The notes beneath the pieces are model-generated. The model was not told the DNA's origin. It ran no database searches and worked only from the letters and a program-made list of their open reading frames with translations. A program made the position numbers and the translations under genes. A stretch of DNA of 64,000 nucleotides from Clitopilus passeckerianus (Eukaryota > Basidiomycota > Agaricomycetes > Agaricales > Entolomataceae), in contig CALYLX010000128.1 in NCBI GenBank assembly GCA_944990035.1, positions 1,302,001 to 1,366,000 on the forward strand, written 5' to 3'. This document shows, in pieces, positions 47,717-61,465 of the stretch; within the stretch, counting starts at the first letter, position 1; every line of letters starts with the position of its first letter.

Positions 47717-49173
47717 ATGACAGACTCGAAGCCAGGAGACGCGCAACCACCTACAGAGACACCAACGACTCCTGCTGCTACCGAACAAAATGCAGCAACT
47801 ACTCCAGTTGCTAACGAGTCAACTGCACCTGTGACTCCTATACAATCACAAGATAGGACAGAACTACTCGCTCGTGCAAGGACATTTCTTCAATCTCCGA
47901 ACATTGCACAGCAGGATTTGAGCGCAAAACGGAGGTTTCTAGTCGAGAAAGGGTTGCAAGGGCTTGAAATCGATGATTTGCTACGACACTCAGTGAGAAG
48001 CTTTCCATTTACTTGTTGAAGTCAGAGTTGACCAGACTGACTATATAACTCAGCCCAGTCCGCCGATACCTCCACGGTCGTATCCGCAACCCCCGCCGTC
48101 CAACTTGCCCAGACTCTTGTTGGGTATATTCAGGCTTTTCTCTTGGATTACAGGTGGTTCTGCGGTCCTAATCTTCATATACTACGTTCGTTCATCCGCC
48201 TCCACTCATCTGAACATCAGTGCATGTACTAACGAACGTACAGCGTTTCCTTCTCCCACGAATTACTCAGACTTCGAAAGCTCGTGGCTCCTTGAAGACC
48301 CACCATCTATCCTTACTCCGCCGGCTCAATACTTCCATTAAATCCTTGAAAGAATCGCAAACCAAGACTTACGAAGTTCTGCCCGAACCCCGGCCATGGA
48401 AAGAACCACCTCAATATATGGCATGCCGCACTGTAGCGGATATCCTCAAGATTTTGGATAACAAGCCGGAGAAGGTACATGAAATCCCCCTGTGACTCTA
48501 TTGCGATGTGGTATCACGGACTACGCCAAAGGGAAAGACGGTGACTTGGTAAAACCAAACACAGCCGAGCTATTTGAGTACTTGGAGAAGGAGATACCAT
48601 GGTTGACATCACCCGAAGCTGCAGAATACGAGGTAATTCGTGTTCCTATCACAGAATAACGAATTCTCATTGTTTGCAGGATCAGATCTATGCCGCACTA
48701 ACAGCGTGCTCCTTCTTTACTGAATCTGAGAAGCAGTCAGATTCTTCTGATGAATGGCCGCGTTGGACATATACGGCACCACCAAAGGAGGAGCCTACAC
48801 GAATTATGACGGCACTCACTGCGCTGTCCACAGCTTTACCTGCGCCAAAGGTGGCAGACTCCTCAGAGCTGAGCGCTTCCGGCCGTACTCTCCAAACGCT
48901 GTCGGACTTGACAGGCTATATCAGCACGCAAGTTTATATACCCTATCGACCACCTGCAAAAGGAACTAGCTATCAGCATGGCACTGGTCAACTTGGACCT
49001 GCTGAAGAAGAGTTCAGGCGGGAAATTCGGGCTTTGAAAGGGCTTGCACTCAACCGGTACGCTGTTTTATTTCACAAACTGAATTGAAGTTTACGTTCGC
49101 ACATTCTAGACGATCGCTTCTACCTTCAATACCAAAACTTGGAAACATTCCACGACCAGCATCGACTGCATAG
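47717..49173 (+). CDS. PEX14: Peroxin-14 (Pex14)-like, peroxisome import
   Basis: Docking protein of the peroxisomal matrix import machinery. The N-terminal Ala/Thr/Pro-rich stretch leads to the Pex14 domain RTELLARARTFLQSPNI, AKRRFLVEKGLQGLEIDDLL (binds Pex5 aromatic motifs), then a Pro-rich linker, a membrane helix (LLLGIFRLFSWITGGSAVLI) and a helical segment with RLNTSIKSLKESQ. The C-terminal half is less conserved. Four splices keep frame; the last adds a basic tail ending PASTA with the stop at 49173. One break near 48486: HEIP then VTLLRCGITDYAKG needs one more C in the C5 run; otherwise the ORF stops at once. Confidence 0.82.
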
Positions 49174-49307
49174 AAATAATTGTAATTTTTGTAATTAAGG
49201 CATTACGTCATAAACCCATGTTCTTCCCATGGTTTATTGCTATCAGGGCCACAACTTTTTCTTGAGCTTCCTGTTCTTGTCTTCAACCACCACCACTGCC
49301 AGCAAAC

Positions 49308-51808
49308 ATGCCCGAAAAGCCTCTTGACCCCCAGACTGTCATTGCCATTGACGGCTACCTAGCACCGAATGCACCAGCCATAGTTCATAGGCATGACCTC
49401 TTTCGACGTTGGAAAGATATCATCGTCGAAAATGAAGGTGGTTATGACAAGTTCACCATGGGTTACCACAAGATGGGCTTTAATGTCACGCCCGATGGTG
49501 AGGTCGTCTATAGGGAGTGGGCTCCCAACGCAAAAGAAGCCAACCTTATCGGTGACTTCAGTGAGTATTCCGACCCTGCTATCGCGCCATATCCTACCCT
49601 GACTCTCTATCATTCACCAGACAATTGGAATAGGACAACGCATCCTATGCAAAGGGATGAATATGGTGTCTGGGAGATTAGAGTCCCGCCCGTTTCTTCT
49701 GGAGTCAGCGCGATACCTCATGACTCCAAAGTCAAGGTACACTTCAGAGGCATTGATGGGCAACAACCGTAGCTCATTTCTCCATTTCGCCAGATTTCTC
49801 TGATAACACCTGAAAACCTTAGAATTGAACGTCTTCCTGCATGGATTCAGCGCGTCACTCAAGAGCTGCAAACCTCCCCGGTTTATGACGGGCGTTTCTG
49901 GAACCCGCCTGCTGAGGAAACCTACAAATTTAAGAACCCACGTCCACCGAAGCCCACTAACATTAGGATCTACGAAGCACACGTTGGTATCTCTACTCCA
50001 GAGTCACGAGTTGGAACCTACAAGGAATTTACTCGGGATGTCCTCCCTCGAATCAAGGAGCTGGGGTACAACGTTATACAACTCATGGCTATTATGGAGC
50101 ACCCCTACTACGCTTGTGAGTTTTTGGGCGCTTATTCGATGATGAGGTAGATTAACCAAAAGAGGATATAGCTTTTGGCTATCAAGTGACGAGTTTCTTC
50201 GCGGCTAGCTCCCGTTATGGTAGCCCCGAGGACCTCAAGGAGTTGATTGACACTGCTCATTGCATGGGCCTCAGTGTCCTCCTGGACGTCGTTCACTCCC
50301 ACGCCTGCAAGAATGTACTTGACGGGCTCAACCAATTTGATGGCAGTGACCACCTCTACTTCCATGAGGGTGGCCGTGGCCGCCACGAGCTTTGGGACTC
50401 TCGTCTCTTCAACTACAACTCTCATGAAGTCCTTAGATTCTTGATGAGCAACTTGCGGTTCTACATGGAAGAGTATCAGTTTGACGGCTTCAGATTCGAT
50501 GGCGTAACAAGCATGATGTACAAGCACCATGGAATTGGAACAGGCTTTTCCGGGGACTACAACGAATACTTTGGTGATGGCACTGACCTAGAGGCTGTTG
50601 TCTATCTTATGCTGGTTAGTCATTGTTCCAATGCATTTAAATATCCTCTAAGTTAAAATTCAGGCTAACGACGCTATTCATAAAATATACCCTTTCGCCA
50701 TCACGATTGCTGAGGACGTCTCTGGGATGCCTTTGCTCTGCATTCCGGTCGACAAAGGTGGTGTAGGCTTCGACTATCGCTTATCCATGGCCATTCCCGA
50801 CATGTGGATCAAGATTCTCAAACACAAGAAAGACGATGAATGGGACCTCGCCAATATTGTGCATACATTGACCAACAGGCGACACGGAGAGATGAGCATT
50901 GCCTATTGTGAAAGTCACGACCAGGCTCTCGTCGGCGACAAGACGATAGCATTCTGGCTCATGGATAAAGAGATGTGTATGTGCTGCTTGTATGCGTCAA
51001 GGGCAATCTCTAATAATGGCCTCAGATACTAACATGTCGGATATGACGGAAATGACACCAATCATTGCTAGGGGATTGGCGCTACACAAGATGATTCGGT
51101 GCGTGAACTCTGCCTTCGTAGGATGCAACATATCATGACACTAAATTCGTTGCAGTCTCCTCACCAACTCACTCGGTGGTGAGGGTTACCTTAACTTCGA
51201 GGGTAACGAGTTCGGCCATCCTGAATGGCTCGACTTTCCTCGCGAAGGAAACGGAAACTCATTCCACTATGCACGCCGCCAATTTAATCTTGTCGATGAC
51301 GACCTTCTTCGGTACAAGTACTTGTACAGGTGGGACGCCGCTATGAACAATCTCGCAGGCAAGATCGGCTGGCTTGAGGCCCCACAGGTTCGTTTCTCTA
51401 TCCAGATGGTGTGGATCTCTTGCTCAACGAACAGGGTCAGGCCTATGTTTCGCTCAAAAATGAATCCGACAAAGTCATTGCGTTTGAACGGGCTGGGCTG
51501 CTCTTCGTGTTCAACTTCCACCCAACCAAGAGTTTCACTGACTATCGCATTGGCGTGGATGTTGCTGGCAAATATCAGATCATTCTGAGCAGCGACGACA
51601 AAGACTTCGGAGGCTTCAATAACGTTGTCACTGGAGAGAGGGGTGGCTCCTTCATCACCCAGGATTTGGAGTGGAACAATAGGAGGAATTTCTTGCAGGT
51701 ACGTTTGTTTGCATTCACTAAGCGAAGAACCAATGCTCATCAGCTACCCTACGGAAACAGGTTTACATTCCCTCCAGGACTAGCATTGTTTTGGCTAAGG
51801 TTGACTAA
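49308..51808 (+). CDS. GLC3: 1,4-alpha-glucan branching enzyme (GBE1/GLC3)
   Basis: Makes alpha-1,6 branches in glycogen; CBM48 plus GH13 subfamily 8. About nine exons from 49308 to the stop at 51808, all in frame. CBM48: [30 protein letters not shown]13: [37 protein letters not shown], nucleophile Asp in [12 protein letters not shown], acid Glu in [24 protein letters not shown] (His/Asp transition-state pair) and [12 protein letters not shown]. The C-terminal domain has [15 protein letters not shown] and ends [13 protein letters not shown]. One intron (51389-51448) hides in an open frame and must be removed to join APQ to AYVSLK. This is a clean gene with no frame break. Confidence 0.95.
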
Positions 51809-52023
51809 ATGATCCTCGCATATCGCCTTCTCCGCCTCCAATTACGGACAATTATAGGCTTTTTTCGCTCTCTGCTACTCGATACCTATTGAAAACGACA
51901 TCGATGGAAATATATCACATAACAGACTAGGAAAACTAGGGCGACAGTAGCCAAGGACTGAGATGGTATCATACTGAACATCATGGCTTTTGGCCATTAT
52001 ACAAATGTTCGAAACAGAAGTTG

Positions 52024-52963
52024 TTATCGGATGACATATCCAACGCAGTGATCCCAGGAGGCTTCATCCTCTTCGCTGAAGCCGACAAGATGGAAGTCGA
52101 CAGAAAACAAGTGATTGAACCAAACCTCGCGTTCAGGAAGCAGTTTGCTGTCTGACTGCTCCTCGAGATGGACGACTGGCAAGCCATTCAACAGTGCAAG
52201 GAAGAGGGATTCTAGAATCTCTGAACTGCCAAACCGGCGCTGGGAACTCCGCGCACCCGTGAAGCATTGAAAGAGGTTGCAGCCCTGGATCTTAAACTGG
52301 GCGAGGCAAACAAGTTGATTCTCGCTCATTGCCTGGAAGGAGAATGGAACCGTGCTTTGCTTCACGGACGCCAGGAACCAGAAACTTGGCGTCCGAGCAA
52401 TCAGCGTACGACCTTACGGTTTGCCCATCCGGGTAGTATGTGGCTGGCACCGTGGTGCTCGCGCCAAATTTCGCACGTAGTTCCGATGTCGCCCAATCGA
52501 CTGGCTCTGGGACGAGACTAGGCCAGTTTTCTTGGAATCCCGAGGGAACATTTATTGTACCGCTGAGCAGCTTGGATGTTTCTTGCAGGATCCAATCTAA
52601 AGTAAGGTCCCTGAAAAGAGAAGGCACCCCGAGCTTTTTTATTAGAGGGCAACGCAGAGAATGTCTCTTTATCGTCAACTTCACCTTCAGATATATTGGG
52701 ATTCGTAGTGGCAGGGAGAAGAACTTCTGCTGACGAGTGGCGCAATGCGGAGAGATCATGACTGCGTGATTTAGCCCTCCAGCTAATGGATCTCGCATAC
52801 GACAGCGGTCGCGGGAATTCCAGAGGAGGGTATACCGGAAGAGTCTTTTCCGGTAACAAGATATTTGAAACGGCGTTGACTTCCCCCGAAATCGAACAAC
52901 CTGAGCCAGAGTAAGGGGCCATTGGCGGACGGTAGCTTTCGTGCCAGTGGTGAAAGGGGTCAT
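52024..52963 (-). CDS. Unresolved coding region, frames do not join
   Basis: Likely one gene on the minus strand whose model I cannot settle. Three open stretches lie in three frames: 52922-52518 (Ser/Arg/Pro-rich, with GEVDDKETFSALPSNKKARG), 52963-52292 (best part LTLDWILQETSKLLSGTINV, FQENWPSLVPEPVDWATSEL) and 52365-52024 (SENQLVCLAQFKIQGCNLF, LNGLPVVHLEEQSDSKLLP). Each switch equals one extra base or two missing bases, unlike the single deletions elsewhere; candidate runs are the A6 near 52640 and TTT near 52390. No family recognised. A stop-free, hydrophobic-acidic pattern argues it is coding; it may also be a decaying gene. Confidence 0.4.
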
Positions 52964-53302
52964 TTTTCGCTTTCTTTGTATACTTTATATTGAGTGGCTA
53001 GAGGAGAACGTTCCTTGGCGGTGCAAGGAGTCTGGACCTACAGATGGCTCTGCCCCAGTGCTGCCGAGTCAATGCGTCGAAGTGCTGTAGAACGCGTTGT
53101 AAATTGATGATGTTCTCGTACACCATCTTGACCAGAGACCATCGCTCAGAAAATAACGACGACTCATTTGAGTGGTGTAAGATTGTGTTTTGACTCCTTT
53201 CATGGTTGGCCATTGAGTGATACTCCATAGCGAACAAACAATATTAGTGTGTTGATACATCGAAAGCTTGTCATCTAACCAAAGCGTCTGTATGTTATAT
53301 TT
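52964..53302. other. Intergenic region, no gene recognised
   Basis: About 340 bp between the unresolved minus-strand region and the LEU2 stop. Short minus-strand open frames (52998-53260) lack family features. Nothing seen. Confidence 0.5.
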
Positions 53303-54651
<1,349 letters not shown>

Positions 54652-54797
54652 GAGTACTTCAGAGTTTAAAGAGCAGTCACAGTGTCAAAGTGTCGATCTT
54701 TAAAGCAATATCGATTCGGTTCATCGGATTTCCTTCATAACGGCTCGGCCGATCCGGGCGGGAGAAGGTCAAATGAAGCAAGCCATCTCCATGTTAT

Positions 54798-54803
54798 CAC
54801 GTG
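54798..54803. promoter_or_regulatory. CACGTG E-box in the LEU2/NOB1 divergent promoter
   Basis: TCACGTGA, a perfect 8-base palindrome, lies 62 bp before the NOB1 ATG and 147 bp before the LEU2 ATG. It is the known ideal site of Cbf1-like bHLH proteins; role here inferred from position. Confidence 0.4.
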
Positions 54804-54864
54804 ACAATAATTTTCTGCAATCTCATCTCCATCGAGCCCAACGTCGAGCCCAACATTTTAAACG

Positions 54865-56434
54865 ATGTCCTCGACCACTCCTCGCTGTAAAAACTTGGTT
54901 CTTGATGCGGGACCATTGCTTTCGCTGTCACCGCTTCGCGGATTGGCAGAAACTTACTACACGGTCCCTCAGGTCATCTCTGAATTGAAGGATCCAAGAG
55001 CAAGAGCCCATTTCGAGCAGCTCGGGTTGATGTCTGGTGTAAATGTCAAGATCCAGGCGCCAAACGCTGTCAGCTTAGCCCACAGTGAGTTGGATACGAA
55101 TAATTGAAAGGCTCAAGTCTGATCATTTGAGGTTCTAGTAATCCAACAAGCCAAGAAAACCGGAGACTACACGGTTCTATCGCATCCAGATCTCTGTGTC
55201 CTTGCTCTCACTTACGAGTTGCATGAAATCGCGAAGTGTGCAAAGCTCAATGGATCAATAGACGGCGAGAAAGCAAGTGTAATCCTCCGTGAATGCTTGT
55301 CAAATTTACTGACGATGTTCGATAGTAGAAAGCGCAAGATCCCAGCCCATCCGATTCTACGCCCTCATCCGTAGATGTCGACGTTACGTTGACAGAGGTG
55401 ACGGAGAGAATCGAATCTCTACCCCTCGATGAATCAATCCCTACGGACACAAGCGATTCTGTTAGAGACGAAACTTCTGAACAATTGCAAATGGAAGTAG
55501 AAGAGGCAGAGCTGGAGCCTTTGGACGTCCAATTGGAGCCCTTGCAAGACACAGAAAACGTTCGACCTAGGATATCTCAACCTCAGCAATCATCAGAGCC
55601 TATCTACGACGATCCCTCTGATGAAGACGACGGTGAAGGAGAATGGATAACACCTTCAAATGCCGGCATTCATAAGTCTCGGGCTCTGAACCTCCTTCCT
55701 GAAACTGGTAAAAAGGGAGGGAAGAAAGACGAAACGGTTGAGGTCGGTTGCATGACAGCTGATTTTGCAATGCAAAACGTCCTGCTGCAGTCAGGGCTCA
55801 ATCTGGTAGGGCTGGAAGGGAAGAGGATTCAAAAGGTCAAAACTTGGGTTTTGAGATGTCATGCTTGCTTCAAGTAAGTCAAGGGCTCCTGAAGCCAGAG
55901 GTTTCCCTGTCTGATCAAGTGCCCTGCAGATTGTGCAAGGACAACTCGAAAAAGTTCTGTCCATCATGTGGAAATCCCACTCTCATCAGGGCATCTGTGA
56001 CTGTAGCGTCACCTGGAGCATCTGCAGATGCACCCGTTCTGCTAGTCCATCTCAAACCAAACTTCCAATACAAAATACGAGGAACAAAATTCTCGATTCC
56101 ACAGCCTAAGGCAGGATCAGCCAAGACGGGCACTGGCAACAACCTAATCCTACGTGAAGATCAGCCAGAATATATGAAAGCAAAGAAACAGCTGGATGCG
56201 AAACAGGAACGAGAGGAGGCGAAGATGATGAAGGGTTTCATCAGCAGGGGCGTTGAAGGCAACGTTGGCGCCGCTGGCTTTGGCAGTTGGATGGATCCTG
56301 ACTGGCTGCCAGAGATAATGAGTGTCGGTGCTGGCGGCAAGGGAAGAAAAACACGATCGTCGGGAATGGATGGAGATCTTCCGCAGATTGGGTATGGGAA
56401 GAGAAACCCCAACGAGCGCAGAAAACGGAAGTAG
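54865..56434 (+). CDS. NOB1: NOB1, 20S pre-rRNA endonuclease
   Basis: PIN-domain endonuclease that makes the final 3' cut of 18S rRNA in the cytoplasm. Exon 1 starts MSSTTPRCKNLVLDAGPLL (active-site Asp) with YYTVPQVISELKDPRARAHFE; exon 2 adds DLCVLALTYELHEIA (second acidic pair). A long acidic linker follows. The zinc-ribbon is RCHACFKLCKDNSKKFCPSCGNPTL (CX2C and CX2C, joined by an intron at about 55874-55929), then FQYKIRGTKFSIPQPKAGS and a basic tail GYGKRNPNERRKRK. Exon 2 ends at a GTAATC donor (about 55279); the GTGTAA two bases earlier would shift frame. Identification is secure. Confidence 0.95.
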
Positions 56435-56555
56435 ATGCTGTACCATAGCGTTCCACCACTGGCTATTATGCCTTATGTTTCGTTTGTGGCATTACACAGT
56501 TTTGTATGAATTGTATCTGTATGTTTGTAATCTACACGGAGGTTGGATGGAGTGC

Positions 56556-57263
56556 TTAACTGCCAAGACTCCTGTTCATGAAGCGTCTCTTTTGGAACGA
56601 CATCCACCATTTGCTAGGCTTGCCGGTTCCATCTGCGTAGAGACGCTCAACGAGGCGGGCGGCGAGCTCCTGGCGCACTTGGGTAAGGTATTGTCGGAGG
56701 TAATCTGTTGAAGTCTGTGAGCAGATCCTTACATCTGCCAAATGTTGGCCGGGCTCACCAGCATCAGCGCGACTCCCAGGGGGAGCATAGTGTGCGTTCA
56801 AAGCGAAGTTGGCATCCCCAGGAATGGCGAATGATTCTACGGAGAGTGTATTGAGGGACTTGGATGCTTCAATCTGTGTTGGTACTGTTCGAGCGCCTCC
56901 GATCTTGGCCAGACAATCTGACACGAAGAGGATAAGGACGATCAGGGTGCGGTCCGCAGGGCCCTTGATCTCAAAGTTGCGAAAGAGAGAGTTGGCACGA
57001 AAGAGATCCAAAGTTTCGTCGATAATGTCCCCTTGTGAAGCATCGGCTGTACGAGCAAAGAAAGGTTGCCAGTGAGTACAGCGCGTTCTCCGCAGCGATT
57101 GACCCACCCACCAATTGGTGCTGGCCCTCGAATTCTGGTTCTGATTGGCAGAATGGCCATGTTGCCTACCTGCCTGGCATCTGGCTCTTCATTGAAAGAT
57201 GAATGATATGCCTACAGCCCTCAGTAGAGTTTCTTCGTGAATTATTGTATGACTTACGGGCAT
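56556..57263 (-). CDS. ARC18: Arp2/3 complex subunit 3 (ARPC3, p21)
   Basis: Subunit of the actin-nucleating Arp2/3 complex. The start at 57263 gives MP, spliced to AYHSSFNEEPDA and RQVGNMAILPIRTRIRGPAPI, the family start. After a further intron comes DIIDETLDLFRANSLFRNFEIKGPADRTLIVLILFVSDCL, and the end is YLTQVRQELAARLVERLY, then PSKWWMSFQKRRFMNRSL. A 60 bp intron near 56710-56770 is needed to join RADA to DYLRQYL; its sequence happens to be open, so naive ORFs read through it. About five exons. It is divergent from YVC1 with 122 bp between starts. Confidence 0.94.
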
Positions 57264-57385
57264 TGCTGCAGCAGTGGTATTGTCGATGGAAGTGGCGTTG
57301 TTGTGACCTGCTTGGCCACCATCATCAGCAGCGCCAATCAAGTAAATGACGTTCACGATGTTCACCGCCTTTTCAAGTTGGAACC

Positions 57386-60300
57386 ATGGCGGACGGTATC
57401 AACGGCAGAGGGGAAAACGGTGCTGAGACTGCGTCTTTGGTGTCCAACAAGACGATAAAGCCTTCTCCTGACACGTTGACGAGTGCGTGAACTTCTCTTG
57501 TTCGTCTTCGTCTATTTCTAACCGCGACACGGACATACAGAGCTCATCAAACGGCTTCGTGCGTTGACGTTGGAGCTGCTTCCAGTCGAAGTAGACCCAG
57601 AAAGTATCAATGAACCAACTAGCAGGATCATTACGCCACGAGTAATTGACGCTTTCAAGAAGGCTGCAGGCGATTTCGACGATGCGGTACGTCTCCTTAA
57701 TTTCCCGTTTACGCACCCTAGACATCCCTCTCATTCGATACAAATAGCTTCCGTATTGTCTCCTTCGCGCTCGAGCTGAGTTCATGTGGGATGCAAACCA
57801 CAATCCTGCTGACTACGGTGAAAACTATGGCAGAGGTATGACAATCTCTTTCATTGAAACTATTCGGTTCCCTGCCTTTGTCGCGTGCCTGACGCTCGTC
57901 TCTCCCAGCCATTGCCTGCGAAGTTCTCGCTCGCAGGATCATCCACCAAGCACCACCAGAACAATGGGGAAGATATATGTCTCTGCGCTTCAAGCACCGG
58001 CAAGTCGACGGTGATGAAAGCGACATGTCTAGTGCCTTGGAGCAGGCCATCGATTCGCACAGGTACGAACCCATTTCACAATGTCATGAACCTCAGACTT
58101 ATCGTTATGCTCTTTACAGCTCTATTTTCCTTTCCTCCTCCGAGGCTCAAGAAGGTGCGAAATATCCATTTTCTTCTACATTTTCTTCTCTCGAGCGTGT
58201 TCTGACTGCCTGATAGTTATTAACCAAATCTGGAGCGGCCGATTGGTCCAGAAGAACAGTCCTCATCAAGAAATTGAATGTCAGTTCCGAACCACGTCCC
58301 TGTATTTCTGTTAATGGAATCTTTATAGATGTCCCCTATTCTGAGTATCGTCAAGAGTCTGCCTGGGGACCATTCGACGTATCCAGACTTTCCGTTCCAA
58401 GGTAGGCACGGTTATCGGCGTTTATCAAACGAGCTCGTACTTACGGCTGTATAGATACCAGAACTTCTTCCGTATCATGATATGGTTCTTTTTCCTGGCC
58501 GTCTATTCTCAAGCGGGTTAGTTCAACTGAAATCTATCCTAAAATCATAGCCTTATTGTTCAATTCAAGTTCAACAACCTCTTGACAAGGAGGGAAATGC
58601 CAGGAACGAGTTTGATGTCTGGGAGGTCATCCTCTACGTCATGGGCTTGTCCTTCGTCGTTGAAGGTAACTCTATCTCCGTCTCAGAAATTCTCTATGCT
58701 CACCTTCCGTAGATACTCACAAGGTACTGTAAACGCAGGTTTCGTGCATGGTATTCGTGTGCCAACTTCTTGTAGATGTACACGCTACTTCGGATCTCAA
58801 CTTGGAGAGCATTCACCTTCTGGAACATCATCGCGTTTATAACCGACACGTTGTTGACGGCTGCCTTTGTTTTACGGATGGTGGGACTTTCGAGCTCAGG
58901 CGATGATATGTCACTTTTCCGCCTCAGAAGCTTCCAAGTCCTCAGTTTTGTCTCCCCGTTCATCTGGTAAGTATACTCTCTTGACGAGCTGACTTGTTTT
59001 CTGATCACCCTTGCCTAACAGGATGAGTACGCTTCAAATCTAGTCTGGGAATGAACACGGTAAACTGACTAGATACGTCTTAGAACTCATCACAGTCTTC
59101 GACGGCTACAAGTAAGCTGTCGCTGTTCTGCTTTCTCCCGGTTCTTATACTTATAACCGACAATCCAGATACATTGGAACTTTGCAGATCTGCGTTGCGC
59201 GGATGCTGAAGGAGTCGGGCATCTTTTTCGCCGTTAGTAATTTGGTGGCTCTTTCAACGAGACAAATCCTGATAGTGTTATCAGTTGCTTTCCGTTCTTG
59301 CCATAGGCTTTTTCCAGGGCTTGTATGCTCTTGATGCTGCCGATGGTACCACTGACCATCCCTCGGTTGTGAGTTCATCTTTTCTGCTCAAGGAGTGCTC
59401 AGGTATTAATTTGTTGCTGTTTTTTTAGGTCATTAACCAGTTAGTTCAAGCCTTGCTACAGTGAGTACAGAACCCTGGCATACTTCTCGATTCTAATCTT
59501 TGTTTCTTCTAGATCGCCCGATTTTGGCAGATATGAGACAAGTTCTCCGGGGCTCATTCTCTACTACCTGTCAGTGATTCTTGGCGGTGTAATGTACATC
59601 TGCTGACTTGGGTTCAGATGGAGCGCTGTGACTGCAATTATTCTGCTCAATGTCCTCATCTCCCTGTTCTCTTCTGCCTACTCTGATGTGGGTAAATTTT
59701 CATGACATAGCATGGTGCAAATCTGATAATCTCCCTCTAGGTTGTTGACGATGCTGAAGCACAATATCTGGCATACTTCGCAGGGAAGACTGTGGCTATG
59801 ATCAGGGCACCAGACTCCTTCGTGTATCCAGCGCCATTCAACTTGATTGAAACCGTTTTCATCGCACCATTTGAGTCGGTAGACTGCTGATTATACTCGT
59901 GCATTCTACTGACTGTGTTTCAGGTTCTTTCCCAGCTTTAGCCTGAGCACTGATGCCTACGCCAAGGTATATCTGTTTCGTTTGATTTCAAAGGCCCCTT
60001 CTGTTAACCGCTTCTTGTATAGTTCAATCGCATTGTCATGAGTGTACTCTTCTGTATTCCGTTGACCTTCATTGCGTTGTTTGAATCCACATTTGGCCGG
60101 GAGCAGCATGCCTGGATGCACAATTGGCTTAGGGGTGATGATGAAGGAGCTGCAGACTATCCAGAGGTCAGGGACCCTGAGGTTGACGACGATGTGGGTG
60201 GCCGCAAAATCAGCAAAGTCATGTTCGAAGAGCTGGTGAAGTCGCTCCCTAATACTACTCAGGTTTGTCCATCCTTGTTTCAATTTTCACCTGCCACTGA

Positions 60301-60401
60301 AATATTGTCCGCAGTCGAGTGAAGCTAGCATCATGAGGGAGCTGTCAGAATTAAGGAAGCAACTTGATGTCATCATGCAGAAGTTGGATAACCAAGCCTA
60401 G
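57386..60401 (+). CDS. YVC1: Vacuolar TRP-type cation channel (Yvc1-like)
   Basis: Fungal TRPY channel that releases calcium from the vacuole on osmotic or mechanical stimulus. About 18 exons from MADGINGRGENG (57386) to the stop at 60401. The cytosolic N-terminus has LIKRLRALTLELLPVEVDPE, RARAEFMWDANHNPADYG and IFLSSSEAQE. Membrane helices include RIMIWFFFLAVYSQA, VWEVILYVMGLSFVVE, TWRAFTFWNIIAFITDTLL and AVTAIILLNVLISLFSSAY; the pore region is GIFFALLSVLAIGFFQGLYALDAADG with INQLVQALLQSPDFGRYE. Acidic patch DDEGAADYPEVRDPEVDDD in the C-terminus is the known calcium-sensing kind. The pore needs an acceptor TTATCAG near 59272. No frame break. Confidence 0.93.
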
Positions 60402-60690
60402 GGCGAAGGCAGAAGATTTTTGGGTCAACGAAACCAGACCAGTATTTACCAGTATTTGAACAATCTAACTGAACGAATTGCATGGCAGTTCTGTGGACAT
60501 TGCTATCGTCTGTTTCATCTCTACTTTTGTATTGATCACAGAAATACTACAATTGTGATTACCTTTCAAAATTGGGGTTTATAGCCTTCCGGCTGGATCA
60601 AGGGCCAGTTAAATTAGGCAGATGATCATCCAGTACAATGTATTGTACATGTACGCATCGCATCCTATTGGTTTTGCGATTAGCTAAAGC

Positions 60691-61465
60691 CTACTGTATC
60701 ATAGCTGCTTGCGCGGCAGCCGATGGGTCCCGGACTAGTTGTGTCATAAGATGCATGGATTGAACAAAGAATGGTCGAATTTCGTTGATTTCCATGGAGC
60801 AGAGGTTGGGCAACTAAGAATATTGTCATTTCAGGTCGAGAGGGAGCGAGCGTAGGTGACATACGCTTAGTTCGCTGTGATCTAATGACTTCAGACCTTC
60901 GCGACACTTGGCCTGACGAGCTTCTCTAAGGTCTTTCAGAAGTAGTCGTATTTTATCGACGTTCTCTAGGTCATCAGAGGCCCTGAGCCAGAGAGGGTGA
61001 GTGTCACAGAAATGTAGAAGTAATGGGACATACACATCTAACAGTACTTTTGATATCTCTGTGAAGCGAAATGGTAAATCACTGAATCCTGGGTCCGATA
61101 GTTCCTTGTTCAGCCTATCTTGCAGGAAGTCTGCGGGAGTCAATAAGGCGCCAGTATCTCACAAATAATATCTCCTTTACCTACGTTCAGCCACGGAGGA
61201 GCCACGATGTGACATTTCTTCTTGGTCTTCAGATTCAAAGCCATCCAGATTGGGACTTTGGCTTTATTCGGTGGCCTCAGAGGTCCGTACGCGCCCTGAG
61301 ATGCTTAAGCCAGCGAAGCTAGTCGATGAAGTGGAAGATATTTACTGAAATGAAGGCTGTTCGTTCCATGGATATGAGTGGGATAATCTCTATGGGCTGC
61401 TGAGATGATATGAGCTCCAATTCTGGGGGCGTAATGGAGACTCGCAGTGGATCTGGTAGGGCCAT
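60691..61465 (-). CDS. PSF2: GINS complex subunit Psf2
   Basis: Subunit of GINS, part of the CMG replicative helicase. Exon 1 (start 61465) reads [37 protein letters not shown]; exon 2 [34 protein letters not shown]; exon 3 [52 protein letters not shown]; exon 4 [20 protein letters not shown] and a short tail AAAQAAMIQ. These are the standard Psf2 blocks in order. All four exons join in frame. It is divergent from haspin, 213 bp between starts. Confidence 0.95.

Noticed and set aside
55270..55330. Apparent frame break in NOB1 after GEKA
   Set aside because: A GTAATC donor two bases downstream gives a clean join to KAQDPSPSD.
59220..59300. Possible truncated pore helix in the Yvc1-like channel
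   Set aside because: Using the acceptor at about 59272 restores LLSVLAIGFFQGLYALD, so nothing is missing.
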